In this document: one piece after another, positions 56,005-64,000 of the stretch
Layout: each line of letters opens with the position of its first letter
Numbering within the stretch: the stretch's first letter is position 1
NCBI GenBank assembly: GCA_963825315.1
Contig: CAWGST010000001.1
Span: 2,480,001 to 2,544,000 of the forward strand
Direction of reading: 5' to 3'
From: DASRLE01 sp963825315
GTDB taxonomy: Bacteria > Verrucomicrobiota > Verrucomicrobiia > Limisphaerales > Palsa-1400
Length of the DNA: 64,000 nt
The notes under the pieces: generated by a model
Databases searched by the model: none
Seen by the model: only the letters and a program-made list of their open reading frames with translations
Told to the model about the DNA's origin: nothing
Position numbers and translations under genes: made by a program

Positions 56005-56326
56005 AAAGTTTGCGCCCGCTCTGCAAAATCTGGTGCTGGATGGAGGCGCGCAAATGGCGGTAGCGATCAAACTCGGCGCGGGTCTGAACGAACACGTCTT
56101 TGCTCATGTCCAGATCGCCGAGACAGTGATGCGCGCGTTGCATCCGGCGAATGGCCCGCTCCCCGCTCTCGCGCACGATCACCATCAAGTCCACGTCGCT
56201 GTCTTCATGGGGCGCGCCCCAAGCGTGCGAGCCAAACAAAAAGATTTGCTCCGGCTGGAATTCGGCTTTCAGCCGTTCCACGACTTTCTCCAACAGACCT
56301 GCCGGGATGGTCTTCACGGTTTCCAC
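55997..56326 (-). CDS. minimal nucleotidyltransferase (MNT) antitoxin
   Basis: The 109-residue protein (GTG start) has the nucleotidyltransferase motif 'FLFGSHAWGAPHEDSDVDLM' and 'VRESGERAIRRMQRAHHC'. The GSxxxG and DxD residues are complete. MNT proteins neutralise HEPN toxins, in known pairs by AMPylating them. Its gene precedes the HEPN gene with an 8-base overlap. The pair is transcribed against the surrounding metabolic genes. Confidence 0.85.
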   Translation of the reverse strand: METVKTIPAGLLEKVVERLKAEFQPEQIFLFGSHAWGAPHEDSDVDLMVIVRESGERAIRRMQRAHHCLGDLDMSKDVFVQTRAEFDRYRHLRASIQHQILQSGRKLYG

Positions 56327-56403
56327 AGTAGCATGGGCCAGTGTCTTTGAGAAGTTTTTCTTCCATTCCCTTTTGCGGAGTTTTTTCGTAGGATTGGCGC
56401 GGC

Positions 56404-57858
56404 ATGTCCAAAATTATCAAACGCCTGCATCCGGAAGTCATCCGGAAAACCGCGGCGCGTTGCCGCGAGCGCGGCGTCGTGCTGCCAACATTCCAGCAGT
56501 TGCGCGAGCCGGAGTCCATCCCGAAATCCATCAAAGCGAAGCTCAAAGGCGTGGGACTTTGGGACGTCAACCCGGTGAATTTGTTCCGCATCACTTGGAA
56601 GAACGATTTGAAATCGGGGCTTTATGGGGGCGTCAATTACCTGGAAATCCCGCCGGCGATAACGGGAATCCAGGCGCGGATCATCGGGCTGATCGGCGCC
56701 TGGTTTCCGACGGGCGCGCACAAGGTGGGCGCGGCGTTCGGCTGCCTCGTGCCGCGCCTGGTCAGCGGCGAGTTCGATCCGGCAAAGCACAAGGCCGCGT
56801 GGCCGTCCACGGGAAATTTCTGCCGCGGCGGCGCGTTCGATTGCGCGCTGCTGGGTTGCACGGCCATCGCCATCCTGCCGGAGCAAATGTCACGCGAGCG
56901 GTTTGAATGGTTGAAGCAGATCGGAGCGCAGATCATCGCCACGCCGGGGTGTGAGTCAAACGTCAAAGAAATATACGACAAGTGCCGGGAACTGAAGCAG
57001 GACCCGGCGATCGTCATTTTCAACCAGTTTGAGGAGTTCGGAAATCCGATCTTCCATTACAACGTGACGGGGCCGGCGCTGGAAGAGGTGTTCGCGGGAT
57101 TGCAGGGGGCCAACTGGCGCGCGGCGGCGTTTGTCTCCGCGACGGGTTCGGCGGGAACCATTGCGGCGGGTGATTTTTTGAAGCGGAAGCATCCGGAGTT
57201 GAAGATTGTCGCGGCGGAGGCGCTACAGTGCCCCACCCTGCTCCAGAACGGGTTTGGCGCGCACCGCATTGAAGGCATCGGGGACAAACATGTTCCGTGG
57301 GTGCATAACGTGCGCAACACGGACGCGGTGGCGGCGATTGACGATGAGGATTGCATGAGGGTGCTGCGCTTGTTCAACGAGCCGGCGGGCCGGAAATACC
57401 TGGCGACACTGGGCGTTGACGCGCTCCAGATCAAAAAGCTTTCGCTGGCCGGCATCTCGGGCATCTGCAACCTGCTCGCGGCCATCAAGACGGCGAAGCA
57501 TTTTGAACTGGGCGGGCGCGATGTCATTTTCACCGTGTTCACGGATTCGACGGAGCTTTACAAATCGCGGCTGGAAGAGTTGCAGGCGGAACGCGGGGCT
57601 TATGGCGCAACGGATGCGATCAAGGATTTCTCCGGGCCGCTCTCGCGCCAGGGTGCGGACTATTTCAAGGAACTCACTTACCCGGACAGGAAAGCGATCC
57701 ACAATCTCAAGTATTACACCTGGGTGGAGCAGCAGGGGAAAACGTCCGGGGAATTGGACGAGCAGTGGCATCCGGATTATTGGCGGAGCTTGTTTGAGGA
57801 ACAGGTTGCGGGATTTGACCAGTTGATTAAGGAGTTCAATGAAGCGGCTGGCCACTGA
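56404..57858 (+). CDS. fold-type II PLP enzyme linked to the xdh/ygeW locus
   Basis: The 484-residue protein has 'FPTGAHKVGAAFGCLVPRLV' with the likely Schiff-base Lys107, 'AWPSTGNFCRGGAFDCALLG' with the phosphate loop, and 'AFVSATGSAGTIAAGDFLK'. It is longer than cysteine synthase and closer to proteins called 'PLP-dependent protein, subunit beta', which are often found near YgeW genes. In E. coli the next gene, ygeX, is a 2,3-diaminopropionate ammonia-lyase; this protein may take that role (inference), but it is a different branch. It follows an antisense MNT-HEPN pair. GH127 starts 2 bases after its stop. Confidence 0.8.
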   Translation: MSKIIKRLHPEVIRKTAARCRERGVVLPTFQQLREPESIPKSIKAKLKGVGLWDVNPVNLFRITWKNDLKSGLYGGVNYLEIPPAITGIQARIIGLIGAWFPTGAHKVGAAFGCLVPRLVSGEFDPAKHKAAWPSTGNFCRGGAFDCALLGCTAIAILPEQMSRERFEWLKQIGAQIIATPGCESNVKEIYDKCRELKQDPAIVIFNQFEEFGNPIFHYNVTGPALEEVFAGLQGANWRAAAFVSATGSAGTIAAGDFLKRKHPELKIVAAEALQCPTLLQNGFGAHRIEGIGDKHVPWVHNVRNTDAVAAIDDEDCMRVLRLFNEPAGRKYLATLGVDALQIKKLSLAGISGICNLLAAIKTAKHFELGGRDVIFTVFTDSTELYKSRLEELQAERGAYGATDAIKDFSGPLSRQGADYFKELTYPDRKAIHNLKYYTWVEQQGKTSGELDEQWHPDYWRSLFEEQVAGFDQLIKEFNEAAGH

Positions 57859-57859
57859 G

Positions 57860-59798
57860 ATGAACACTATGAGAACCCTAAACACTATGAGAACCCCATC
57901 TTGCGCGTGGATTTTTTGCGCGACGGCGCTGATGGCCGCCGAACCGTCGCCCGATTATCCTTTTCAGCCGGCACCCTTTACCGCGGTGCATTTGACAGAT
58001 TCGTTTTGGGCGCCGCGCATCGAAACCAACCGCCTGACGACCATCCCGTATGCCTTCGGGAAATGCGAGGAGACAGGGCGAATGGACAATTTCATCCGCG
58101 CCGCCGCCGTGCTGCAAGGCAGGCCGCTGACCAATACCAATCTGCCGGGCTATCCTTTCGATGATACCGACGTCTATAAGGTCCTCGAAGGCGCCTCCTA
58201 CGTTTTGGCGGCGCAACCGGACCCGAAACTGCGCGCTTATGTTGACAAGGTGATCGCCGAGATCGGCGCCGCGCAAGAGCCGGACGGCTACCTCTACACC
58301 GCGCGCACGATCAATCCGCAGCATCCGCACCCATGGTCCGGCCCAAGGCGGTGGTTGCGCGATCCGGACGAAAGCCATGAACTTTACGACGCCGGGCACC
58401 TGTTCGAGGCCGCCGCCGCGCATTACCAGGCGACCGGCGAAACCAACCTGCTCGGCATCGCCCTCAAGGAAGCCAATTTGCTCTGCGCCACTTTTGGCCC
58501 CGAAACCAACCAGCTCCATCTCTGGCCCGGACACGAAGTGGTCGAAATGGGCCTGGTCAAACTCTATCGAATCACCGGCCAGCGGCGCTACCTGGACCTG
58601 GCGAAATACTTTATTGACGTCCGCGGCCCCGGCGGCGACCCCTACCATCAATCCCACATCAAACCGGTCGAACAGACCGAGGCCGTCGGACACGCCGTGC
58701 GCGCCGGCTATCTTTACAGCGGCATGGCGGACGTCGCGGCGCTGACCTCCGACCCCCGCTATCTGAGCGCCATTGACAAGATCTGGGAAAATGCCGCCGG
58801 CAAAAAATTGTACGTGACAGGAGGCATTGGCGCCGTCCCGGAAGGCGAGGCCTTTGGCCCCGATTATTTTCTGCCGAACATGAACGCCTACTGTGAAACC
58901 TGCGCGGCGGTGGCGAACGATTATTGGAACGAGCGCCTGTTCCTGCTGCACGGCGGCGGGAAATACGTCGATGTCCTCGAACGCACCCTTTACAACGCCC
59001 TGCTTTCGGGCGTGTCGCTGGATGGGAAGCTGTTCTTTTATCCCAACCCGCTCGAATCGGACGGCCAGGCACGCGCGCAGCCCGTGGTTTGGCTGCGCCT
59101 GCTGCCCCGGCAACATCACCCGCTTCATGGCCTCCGTTCCCGGCTATTTTTATGCCCGGCGGGGCCGGACGATTTACGTGAATCTTTTCGCCTCCGGCGT
59201 TGCGGACATCAAGCTGGACGACGGCCACACCGTCAGGCTGACGCAGGAGACGCGCTATCCCTGGGATGGCGCGATCCGGCTCACCGTCGAGCCGGACCAG
59301 CCGGGCCAATGGGCGATTCGTCTTCGCATCCCCGGCTGGGCGCGCAACGAAGCGGCGCCGGGGGGCCTGTACACGTTTGTTGACAAGATGGAGGCAAGTC
59401 CGGCGCTCCGCGTCAACGGCCAGCCGGCGCCGATTCACCTTGAAGACGGCTACGCGGTCCTCAATCGCAAATGGAAAAAGGGCGATGTCATTCAATTGGA
59501 CCTGCCCATGCCCGCGCGCCGGGTGGCGGCGAGCGAACGGGTCGAGGCCGATGTCGGGCGCATCGCCTTGCAGCGCGGCCCGATTGTCTATTGCCTGGAA
59601 TGGCCCGACAATCCCGGCGTCAGGGTGCGGAACGCCGTCCTGGCGGATGATGAAAAGTTGACGGCGCAATTCGAGCCGGACCTGCTCAACGGCGTGGAAA
59701 CCATCAAAGCGGGCCGCTTGAAGGCCATTCCCTATTATGCCTGGGCCAACCGCGGCAAGGGTGACATGGAAGTCTGGATCGCCCGCGCCGCCCGATGA
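57860..59798 (+). CDS. GH127 (beta-L-arabinofuranosidase-type) glycosidase, frameshifted
   Basis: The first frame gives a short signal-like start and 'PFTAVHLTDSFWAPRIETNR', 'HELYDAGHLFEAAAAHYQAT' and 'AYCETCAAVANDYWNERLF'. The expected 'SPWFGCACCPGNITRF' motif, with the cysteines that hold zinc and act as nucleophile in GH127, lies in a second frame that continues to 59798. One extra base near 59071-59080 explains the break. The product would be about 645 residues, normal for GH127, which removes beta-L-arabinofuranose from plant polymers. The exact start is uncertain, since the 5' end has two copies of AACACTATGAGAACCC. Export is likely but the signal is weak. Confidence 0.82.
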
Positions 59799-59859
59799 AT
59801 CAACCGGGGGTTCCCCCCGCAGCCTTGAGATTCCCGCCGCGCCCGGCTAAACTGCGGCG

Positions 59860-60279
59860 ATGACTGCGTTTCCTGTGAGTCCAGAAAAGGCACAGCAACT
59901 CGCCCAACGGATGGCCGCCTTGGGAGTGCGTGAGTCCGATATGGAAGAGACTTTTGTGAAATCCGGAGGACATGGGGGTCAAAATGTCAACAAGTCCGCA
60001 ACGTGCGTCATGCTGCTCCACCGCCCAACCCGCCTGCAAGTCAAGTGCCAGACAACGCGTCAACAGGGACTCAATAGATTCATTGCCCGGCGGCTGTTGC
60101 TGGACAAAATTGAAAGGCTGCAAACCGGGCAAATGACTGCGGAGCGAGCCCGCATTGAGAAAATCCGCCGGCAAAAGCGCAAGAGGAGCCGCCGGGCCAA
60201 AGAACGGATGCTCGCTGACAAATCCCGTCACTCGGACAAGAAGGCCGCCAGGAAGGCAGCCGGGAATGCCTGGTTTTGA
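59860..60279 (+). CDS. ArfB/RF1-domain peptidyl-tRNA hydrolase-like protein
   Basis: The 139-residue protein has the release-factor motif 'KSGGHGGQNVNKSATCVML', where GGQ reaches the peptidyl transferase centre, and a long basic C-terminal tail ('EKIRRQKRKRSRRAKERM'), which in ArfB enters the empty mRNA channel. It probably rescues stalled ribosomes by hydrolysing peptidyl-tRNA. It is a little longer than typical ArfB at the tail. Other names in use include 'peptide chain release factor-like protein'. It stands alone. Confidence 0.88.
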   Translation: MTAFPVSPEKAQQLAQRMAALGVRESDMEETFVKSGGHGGQNVNKSATCVMLLHRPTRLQVKCQTTRQQGLNRFIARRLLLDKIERLQTGQMTAERARIEKIRRQKRKRSRRAKERMLADKSRHSDKKAARKAAGNAWF

Positions 60280-60322
60280 GCGCCGCATTTCGCAAGGTCC
60301 GGGAAATCCAGGGAGCACGACG

Positions 60323-60360
60323 GAGATTAAGATTATGATCAGGATTAAGATTAGGAGCAC
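60323..60360. repeat. hexamer array flanked by a 7-bp direct repeat
   Basis: GAGATTAAGATTATGATCAG and continuing units cover 60323-60356 with the same ATTAAG/ATTAGG pattern as other arrays. GGAGCAC occurs on each side (60312-60318 and 60354-60360). The array lies between the ArfB-like gene and the Lys/Ala-rich gene. Confidence 0.6.
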
Positions 60361-60472
60361 CCACCCAAAAAAGTGAAAGGCGCCCCTCCGGCCCGCGAGG
60401 CCATTTCGAGTCTTGCAAAACCCCCGCTAATTCTGGAGAGTTCCCCCGACGACCATCACAACCGCCAGAAAC

Positions 60473-61141
60473 GTGAAAGGAAAAGACAAGCGCATGAAAC
60501 TCGAAGCACTGGAAAAGGCCGCTGCCGCCGCCCGCGGGCAGGCGCGGCGTCTTGAACAAGAAGCCCGACAAGCAGGCGCAGCCGCTCGCGCCGCCAAGAA
60601 CAAAGCCCGCCAGGCCAAAGCCAGGCTCAAACTGGCCAAACGCGAAGCCAGGCAGTCCCGGCAGGCCGCCAAAGAAGCCAAATACGCCTTCGCCGAAGCC
60701 CGGCTTGCGGCCGAGAAGGCAGGGGCCAAAGCCGGCTCGCTCGAAAAGAAAATGCGGAAATTGCGCAAAAAAAGCACCCAAGCCCGCGCTGGCAGGCGGA
60801 AGCCCAACCCCGCCCCCGCTCGCAAAAAGAAAATGCGGAAGTTGCGCGGAAAAAGTCCCCAAGTCCCCGTTAGCACGAGGAAGCCCAAGCCCGCCCCCGC
60901 TCCCAAACGCTTTGTCGCCAAGCCGTCTGCCCTTGCGCCCAAACCTCACGCCGCCAAGCCTCCACCGGGGCCTGTCTCCCGCGTCAAGTCTGTGGGCGTC
61001 CTTGCGCCAGAGCCGGCCCGGCCGGCTGCGTCGGGTTCTGATGCCAACATCCAAGTGCCGCGCGACATTACGCCGCCGCCTGCCGCCGACCCATCCGGGA
61101 GCCATGTCCCCGCGCCGCCGGACGCTGACAAGAGCAGCTAA
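60473..61141 (+). CDS. Lys/Ala-rich coiled-coil protein with internal duplication
   Basis: The 222-residue protein (or 215 from ATG 60494) begins with a long Ala/Lys/Arg-rich helix ('ARGQARRLEQEARQAGAAAR') and then has two copies of an 81-bp unit (60748-60828 and 60829-60909) each encoding 'KKMRKLR.K...RKP.PAP'. The tail is rich in Pro, Ala and Ser. It resembles histone H1-like or other basic nucleic-acid binding proteins. The real family is uncertain. The array 60323-60356 lies just upstream. Confidence 0.6.
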   Translation: MKGKDKRMKLEALEKAAAAARGQARRLEQEARQAGAAARAAKNKARQAKARLKLAKREARQSRQAAKEAKYAFAEARLAAEKAGAKAGSLEKKMRKLRKKSTQARAGRRKPNPAPARKKKMRKLRGKSPQVPVSTRKPKPAPAPKRFVAKPSALAPKPHAAKPPPGPVSRVKSVGVLAPEPARPAASGSDANIQVPRDITPPPAADPSGSHVPAPPDADKSS

Positions 61142-61181
61142 TGTTGAATTTAAGAGAAAAGAATTCCAAGAGAGATTTGTC

Positions 61182-62471
61182 TTATGCCCACACTCCCGCA
61201 ATCTTCGTCCCGCAGAAACGGCATTTGCCGTTGGTGATGTCCATGCGCGTGACGGCGAAGATGTCGCGTTCGACGACGGCTTTCCGGCAGTTGGGGCACC
61301 AAGTCGTCCCCGCGCCTTCGAGGCCGGGCACGTTGCCGATATAGACGTAGCGCAGTCCCTCGGCGCGGGCGGCGTCACGGGCTTTGAGCAGCGTTTCGAC
61401 GGGCGTGGGTGTCAGGTGCGCGAGTTTGTGCGCCGGATGGAAGCGCGAGAAATGCAATGGCCGGTCCGGTCCCAACTCTTTGACAATCCAGCCGCACATC
61501 CGCCGGATGGCGTCGGGGTTGTCCGTGTAAGTCGGCACGACGAGGTTGATGATCTCAAACCATACGCCCAGGTCGTTGAGCGTTTTGAGCGTGGCCAGGA
61601 TGGCGGAGAGTTTGCCGGAATTGAGTTTTTTATAGGTGTCCTCGTCGAAGCCTTTCAGGTCCACATGCGCGGCGTCCGCGAATTGATACAGATCGCGCGC
61701 CGGCCGTTCCTCGATTGAGCCGCAACTGACGACGATGTTTTTGAGCTTGCGCCCGCGCGCCGCCTTGCAGGTGTCCTGCGTATATTCGTAAAACGCCGTC
61801 GGTTCGGAGTAGGTGTAGGAAATGGACGGGCAACCCAGCGCCTCGGTCACGGCCACGACGTCTTCGGGGAACAAGCTCAACCGGGACATTTGTTCGGTGG
61901 TGAGGCCTGGGGGCAACGGCGGTTTGAAACGAAGTTCCTCACCGTGCGGGTCTTTGGTTTCCTCCGGTTTCTTCTGCGAAATCTCCCAGTTCTGGCAATT
62001 GAGGCAGCGGAAAACGCAGCCGGAGGTGGCGAGCGAAAAGCTCAACGTGCCCGGCATGAAATGGAAGAGCGGCTTTTTCTCGACCGGGTCAACGTGGAAG
62101 GTGCAGGGGTTGCCATAGACCAGCGTGTAAAGCGCGCCGTCGCGGTTGACCTTGTTGCGGCAATGGCTGCGGTCGCCCGGCTCCAGGATGCAATTGTTGG
62201 GGCAGACCTTGCACTGGACGTTGCGGCCGAGCTTGAGGTAATGCCGCGCCTCTTTCACCCAGCCGCGTTTTTGCCACAGTTCCCAAACCTCGCCCGTGGG
62301 CGCGTCGCCTTTGAAGATGTCGGCCGGGGCCTCGGACTCGCGCCATTTGGCGAAGAAATCGAAAAACGAAACCGCGCCCGCCAGGCTGGTCACACCCGCT
62401 GCGCCAAGACCGATGGCAGTGCGGCGCGAGATTCCTCCCGCTAAACGACGCGATGTATCATTGGGGTTCAC
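61182..62471 (-). CDS. AmmeMemoRadiSam-type radical SAM enzyme with Tat signal
   Basis: The 429-residue protein starts with a twin-arginine signal ('GGISRRTAIGLGAAGVTSL'). It has a Cys-rich part ('CKVCPNNCILEPGDRSHCRN'), then 'CVFRCLNCQNWEIS' with the CxxxCxxC radical SAM motif, and later 'ISYTYSEPTAFYEYT'. A C-terminal zinc ribbon has 'CPNC...C..CG'. This is the layout of the radical SAM member of the AmmeMemoRadiSam system, but the usual AMMECR1 and Memo partners are not in view. The export signal is odd for a radical SAM enzyme, which needs reduced iron-sulfur. The start overlaps the small membrane gene upstream by 4 bases. Confidence 0.88.
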   Translation of the reverse strand: MNPNDTSRRLAGGISRRTAIGLGAAGVTSLAGAVSFFDFFAKWRESEAPADIFKGDAPTGEVWELWQKRGWVKEARHYLKLGRNVQCKVCPNNCILEPGDRSHCRNKVNRDGALYTLVYGNPCTFHVDPVEKKPLFHFMPGTLSFSLATSGCVFRCLNCQNWEISQKKPEETKDPHGEELRFKPPLPPGLTTEQMSRLSLFPEDVVAVTEALGCPSISYTYSEPTAFYEYTQDTCKAARGRKLKNIVVSCGSIEERPARDLYQFADAAHVDLKGFDEDTYKKLNSGKLSAILATLKTLNDLGVWFEIINLVVPTYTDNPDAIRRMCGWIVKELGPDRPLHFSRFHPAHKLAHLTPTPVETLLKARDAARAEGLRYVYIGNVPGLEGAGTTWCPNCRKAVVERDIFAVTRMDITNGKCRFCGTKIAGVWA

Positions 62472-62731
62472 GCATCTGAGCGATGTTTAATCCAGCCCCA
62501 TCGCTGCAAGGCAAGATACACCGCCGGCACCACGTGCGCCAGCACCAAAACAATCAACGGCAGGTGGAACATGCGATGGAGCGTCAGCGCGGTTTTCTCG
62601 TCCAGCAGTTTGGCGAAGCCGTGGCGGCCATCCATGATGTAACCGGTCAGCAGAAAGGCCATCACCAGCGGCAGCAGCAGCCAGCCGCTCCAGCGCATCG
62701 TTTTCAGGCAAATAATGTTGATTTTGCTCAT
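62468..62731 (-). CDS. small b-type cytochrome-like membrane protein (DUF4405-like)
   Basis: The 87-residue protein has two membrane helices ('WLLLPLVMAFLLTGYIMDG' and 'LPLIVLVLAHVVPAVYLAL') with histidines at 'LHRMFHLP' and 'AHVV' that could bind haem. It resembles half of a cytochrome b561-type or DUF4405 protein. It overlaps the radical SAM gene by 4 bases and its upstream neighbour by 4 bases, so the three genes form one unit. It may pass electrons to the radical SAM enzyme (inference). Confidence 0.7.
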   Translation of the reverse strand: MSKINIICLKTMRWSGWLLLPLVMAFLLTGYIMDGRHGFAKLLDEKTALTLHRMFHLPLIVLVLAHVVPAVYLALQRWGWIKHRSDA

Positions 62732-64000
62732 ATCGGAACCTTTGGCTGAAACACCTCATTCACGCCGCCCGTAAAATTCAGCGCCGCCGTCAGCAGGCAA
62801 CCGCCCGTCACGCCAATCAACGGAATCAAGAGCGTGCCCGCCAGCAATGCGCCCAGGAATGCGCCGACAAAATCCGCCGTGTAAAGGCGCGACGCGCCCG
62901 CAACGGTGCCGTCGAATTCCAGCCGATTGGCCAGCGGGAATTGCATTCCCACCAGCAGCGCGAGAATCAAAGTCAGCAGGGCAATGGCCGCCTTGATGAA
63001 CCCGAGTGACGAGGCCGTGTCCCCCAGCCGGTTCAACCGCGGCAATAAAAACGCGAGCAGGAGGGCGTAACCGGCGATGGCAAAGGCGAGAAGAGCCAGA
63101 TGTTTTCCAGTATTGCTCCGGGATTTCATGCGCCGATTCGCCAGCGCCGCCCCAAGCGCCAAACCGGCCATGAAGACGGTGACGATGATGCCCAGTTGAT
63201 GATAGACCGAGCCGCAAAGAACCTGGAACGCCAGCAGCAGGACAATCTCCAATGCCGTCGCCGCGAAACCCGAGGCGAAGAGGACAAAAGCCGTTCCGCG
63301 CAACCGGACGAGATAGAAGCAAAGCAAGACCAGCAGCAACACCTGCAGCGCGCCGAAGCCGATTTTGAACTGACTCATCCAGTGGCGGAGATGATAAAAG
63401 TAAAGCACCGGGTTGAAGTCCGTGTTCAACGCCGCCGGCTGCGCGATGGCGTTTTGCATGTCCATCATCCGGTCGGCGGTCAGCATCGCGTCGAGGTAAT
63501 GCCGGTTCATCAGTTTCGTCTTGACGCCCTGCTGTTCGATGCGCGAAGCGATGTCGTCAAAAAGCGGGCCGGCCGACGCGAGAAAGAAGACCCGTCCGCC
63601 GGGAATCACCAGCGCGTTTGGGAATGATTGCTTCAACGACCGGCCAGCCGACGCCAGCATTCGCGCCAGTTCCGGACTGACGTAATTTTCATAATGCCCG
63701 AGCGAAAAGGACACCACGCCGTCCGAAGAAAGCGCCCGTTTGACTTCAGCCAGAAACTCCACGGTAAAGAACCGGTTGAGTTGCGCGGTGGAAGGCTCGG
63801 GCACATCTACAATGACCACATCGTATTTTTCGCCGGTTTGCCTGACAAACAAGCGTCCGTCGGTGTTGATGATTTTGATCCGGTTGTCCGCCAGACTTTC
63901 CGGCAGGTATTTCCGCCCGAACTCCAGAATCAACGGGTCCAGTTCCACATAGTCCACGCGGCTGACATTGTATTTCAGGAGTTCCTTCGCCGTGCCCGAG
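62728..64000 (-). CDS. spermidine-synthase-like protein with membrane domain, partial
   Basis: The frame runs to the window edge, so the N-terminus is missing. The visible part begins with 'SGTAKELLKYNVSRVDYVEL' and 'DPLILEFGRKYLPESLADNR', the Rossmann methyltransferase-like core of aminopropyltransferases, with 'YDVVIVDVPEPSTAQLNRFF'. About seven membrane helices follow from roughly residue 200 onward. Such fused proteins are often annotated as 'spermidine synthase' or 'MFS fused', but the reaction is not proven. Its stop overlaps the start of the small membrane protein by 4 bases. Confidence 0.85.
   Translation of the reverse strand, partial: SGTAKELLKYNVSRVDYVELDPLILEFGRKYLPESLADNRIKIINTDGRLFVRQTGEKYDVVIVDVPEPSTAQLNRFFTVEFLAEVKRALSSDGVVSFSLGHYENYVSPELARMLASAGRSLKQSFPNALVIPGGRVFFLASAGPLFDDIASRIEQQGVKTKLMNRHYLDAMLTADRMMDMQNAIAQPAALNTDFNPVLYFYHLRHWMSQFKIGFGALQVLLLVLLCFYLVRLRGTAFVLFASGFAATALEIVLLLAFQVLCGSVYHQLGIIVTVFMAGLALGAALANRRMKSRSNTGKHLALLAFAIAGYALLLAFLLPRLNRLGDTASSLGFIKAAIALLTLILALLVGMQFPLANRLEFDGTVAGASRLYTADFVGAFLGALLAGTLLIPLIGVTGGCLLTAALNFTGGVNEVFQPKVPI

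Noticed and set aside
1..64000. CRISPR array
   Set aside because: No regularly spaced repeat with unique spacers was seen; the hexamer arrays have no spacers.

Overview
The window looks like a chromosomal segment of a GC-rich verrucomicrobial bacterium, probably of the Pedosphaera/Limisphaera side of the Verrucomicrobiota. This is inferred from gene content: Tat-exported Gfo/Idh/MocA oxidoreductases, a PmoA-type lipoprotein, DUF5069, large DUF2723 and TPR membrane proteins, and several secreted proteins ending in the 'STNL..W...FYR' type of module. Lipid A/core genes (lpxK, waaF) show a Gram-negative envelope. I found no rRNA, tRNA or CRISPR array.

Layout. 0.6-8.2 kb: HEAT-repeat protein, two tandem copies of a 151-bp palindromic element, ABC-2 permease, secreted GH13 enzyme, small membrane proteins and a secreted protein. 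8.2-14.4 kb (minus strand): restriction endonuclease, DNA methyltransferase, TPR/glycosyltransferase-like membrane protein, two small membrane proteins and a frameshifted transporter-like gene in one overlapping run, preceded by a MITE-like element and a methyltransferase remnant. 14.7-18.7 kb: tail-fibre-type secreted protein with a peptidase S74 domain, a small secreted protein, DUF5069. 18.7-25.9 kb: carbohydrate locus (two Tat Gfo/Idh/MocA proteins, PmoA, an alpha/alpha-barrel hydrolase) and a cation diffusion facilitator. 26-31.7 kb: a large exoprotein gene split by an IS630-family element and frameshifted near its 3' end, opposite an XRE regulator. 31.7-40.8 kb: DUF2723 protein, DUF1015, serine acetyltransferase, a nucleotidyltransferase remnant, waaF and lpxK. 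40.9-44.8 kb: accessory patch with an orphan ParD-like antitoxin, an antitoxin/PIN pair, hypothetical genes and an IS3-family element that truncates a VOC-family gene. 45-50.1 kb: PQQ-type beta-propeller, then radical SAM (HemN-like), chorismate-lyase-like and flavin halogenase-like genes, then NUDIX. 50.3-57.9 kb: a zinc-ribbon threonine-synthase-like PLP enzyme, XdhA-like molybdopterin subunit, 2Fe-2S subunit, YgeW-type knotted carbamoyltransferase, an antisense MNT-HEPN pair, and a second PLP enzyme. 57.9-64 kb: GH127, an ArfB-like factor, a Lys/Ala-rich protein, then (minus strand) a spermidine-synthase-like membrane protein, a small b-type membrane protein and an AmmeMemoRadiSam-type radical SAM enzyme.

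The most interesting parts are the 50-58 kb locus, which resembles a shortened and rearranged anaerobic purine/urate (yge/xdh) pathway, and a dispersed family of short ATTAGG/ATTAAG hexamer arrays between genes. One array lies between two copies of the ribosome-binding site and start codon of xdhA. Four genes (transporter-like, DUF2723, lpxK, GH127) each carry a single extra base that breaks the frame. Because lpxK is normally essential, base-level assembly error should be considered before calling them pseudogenes.
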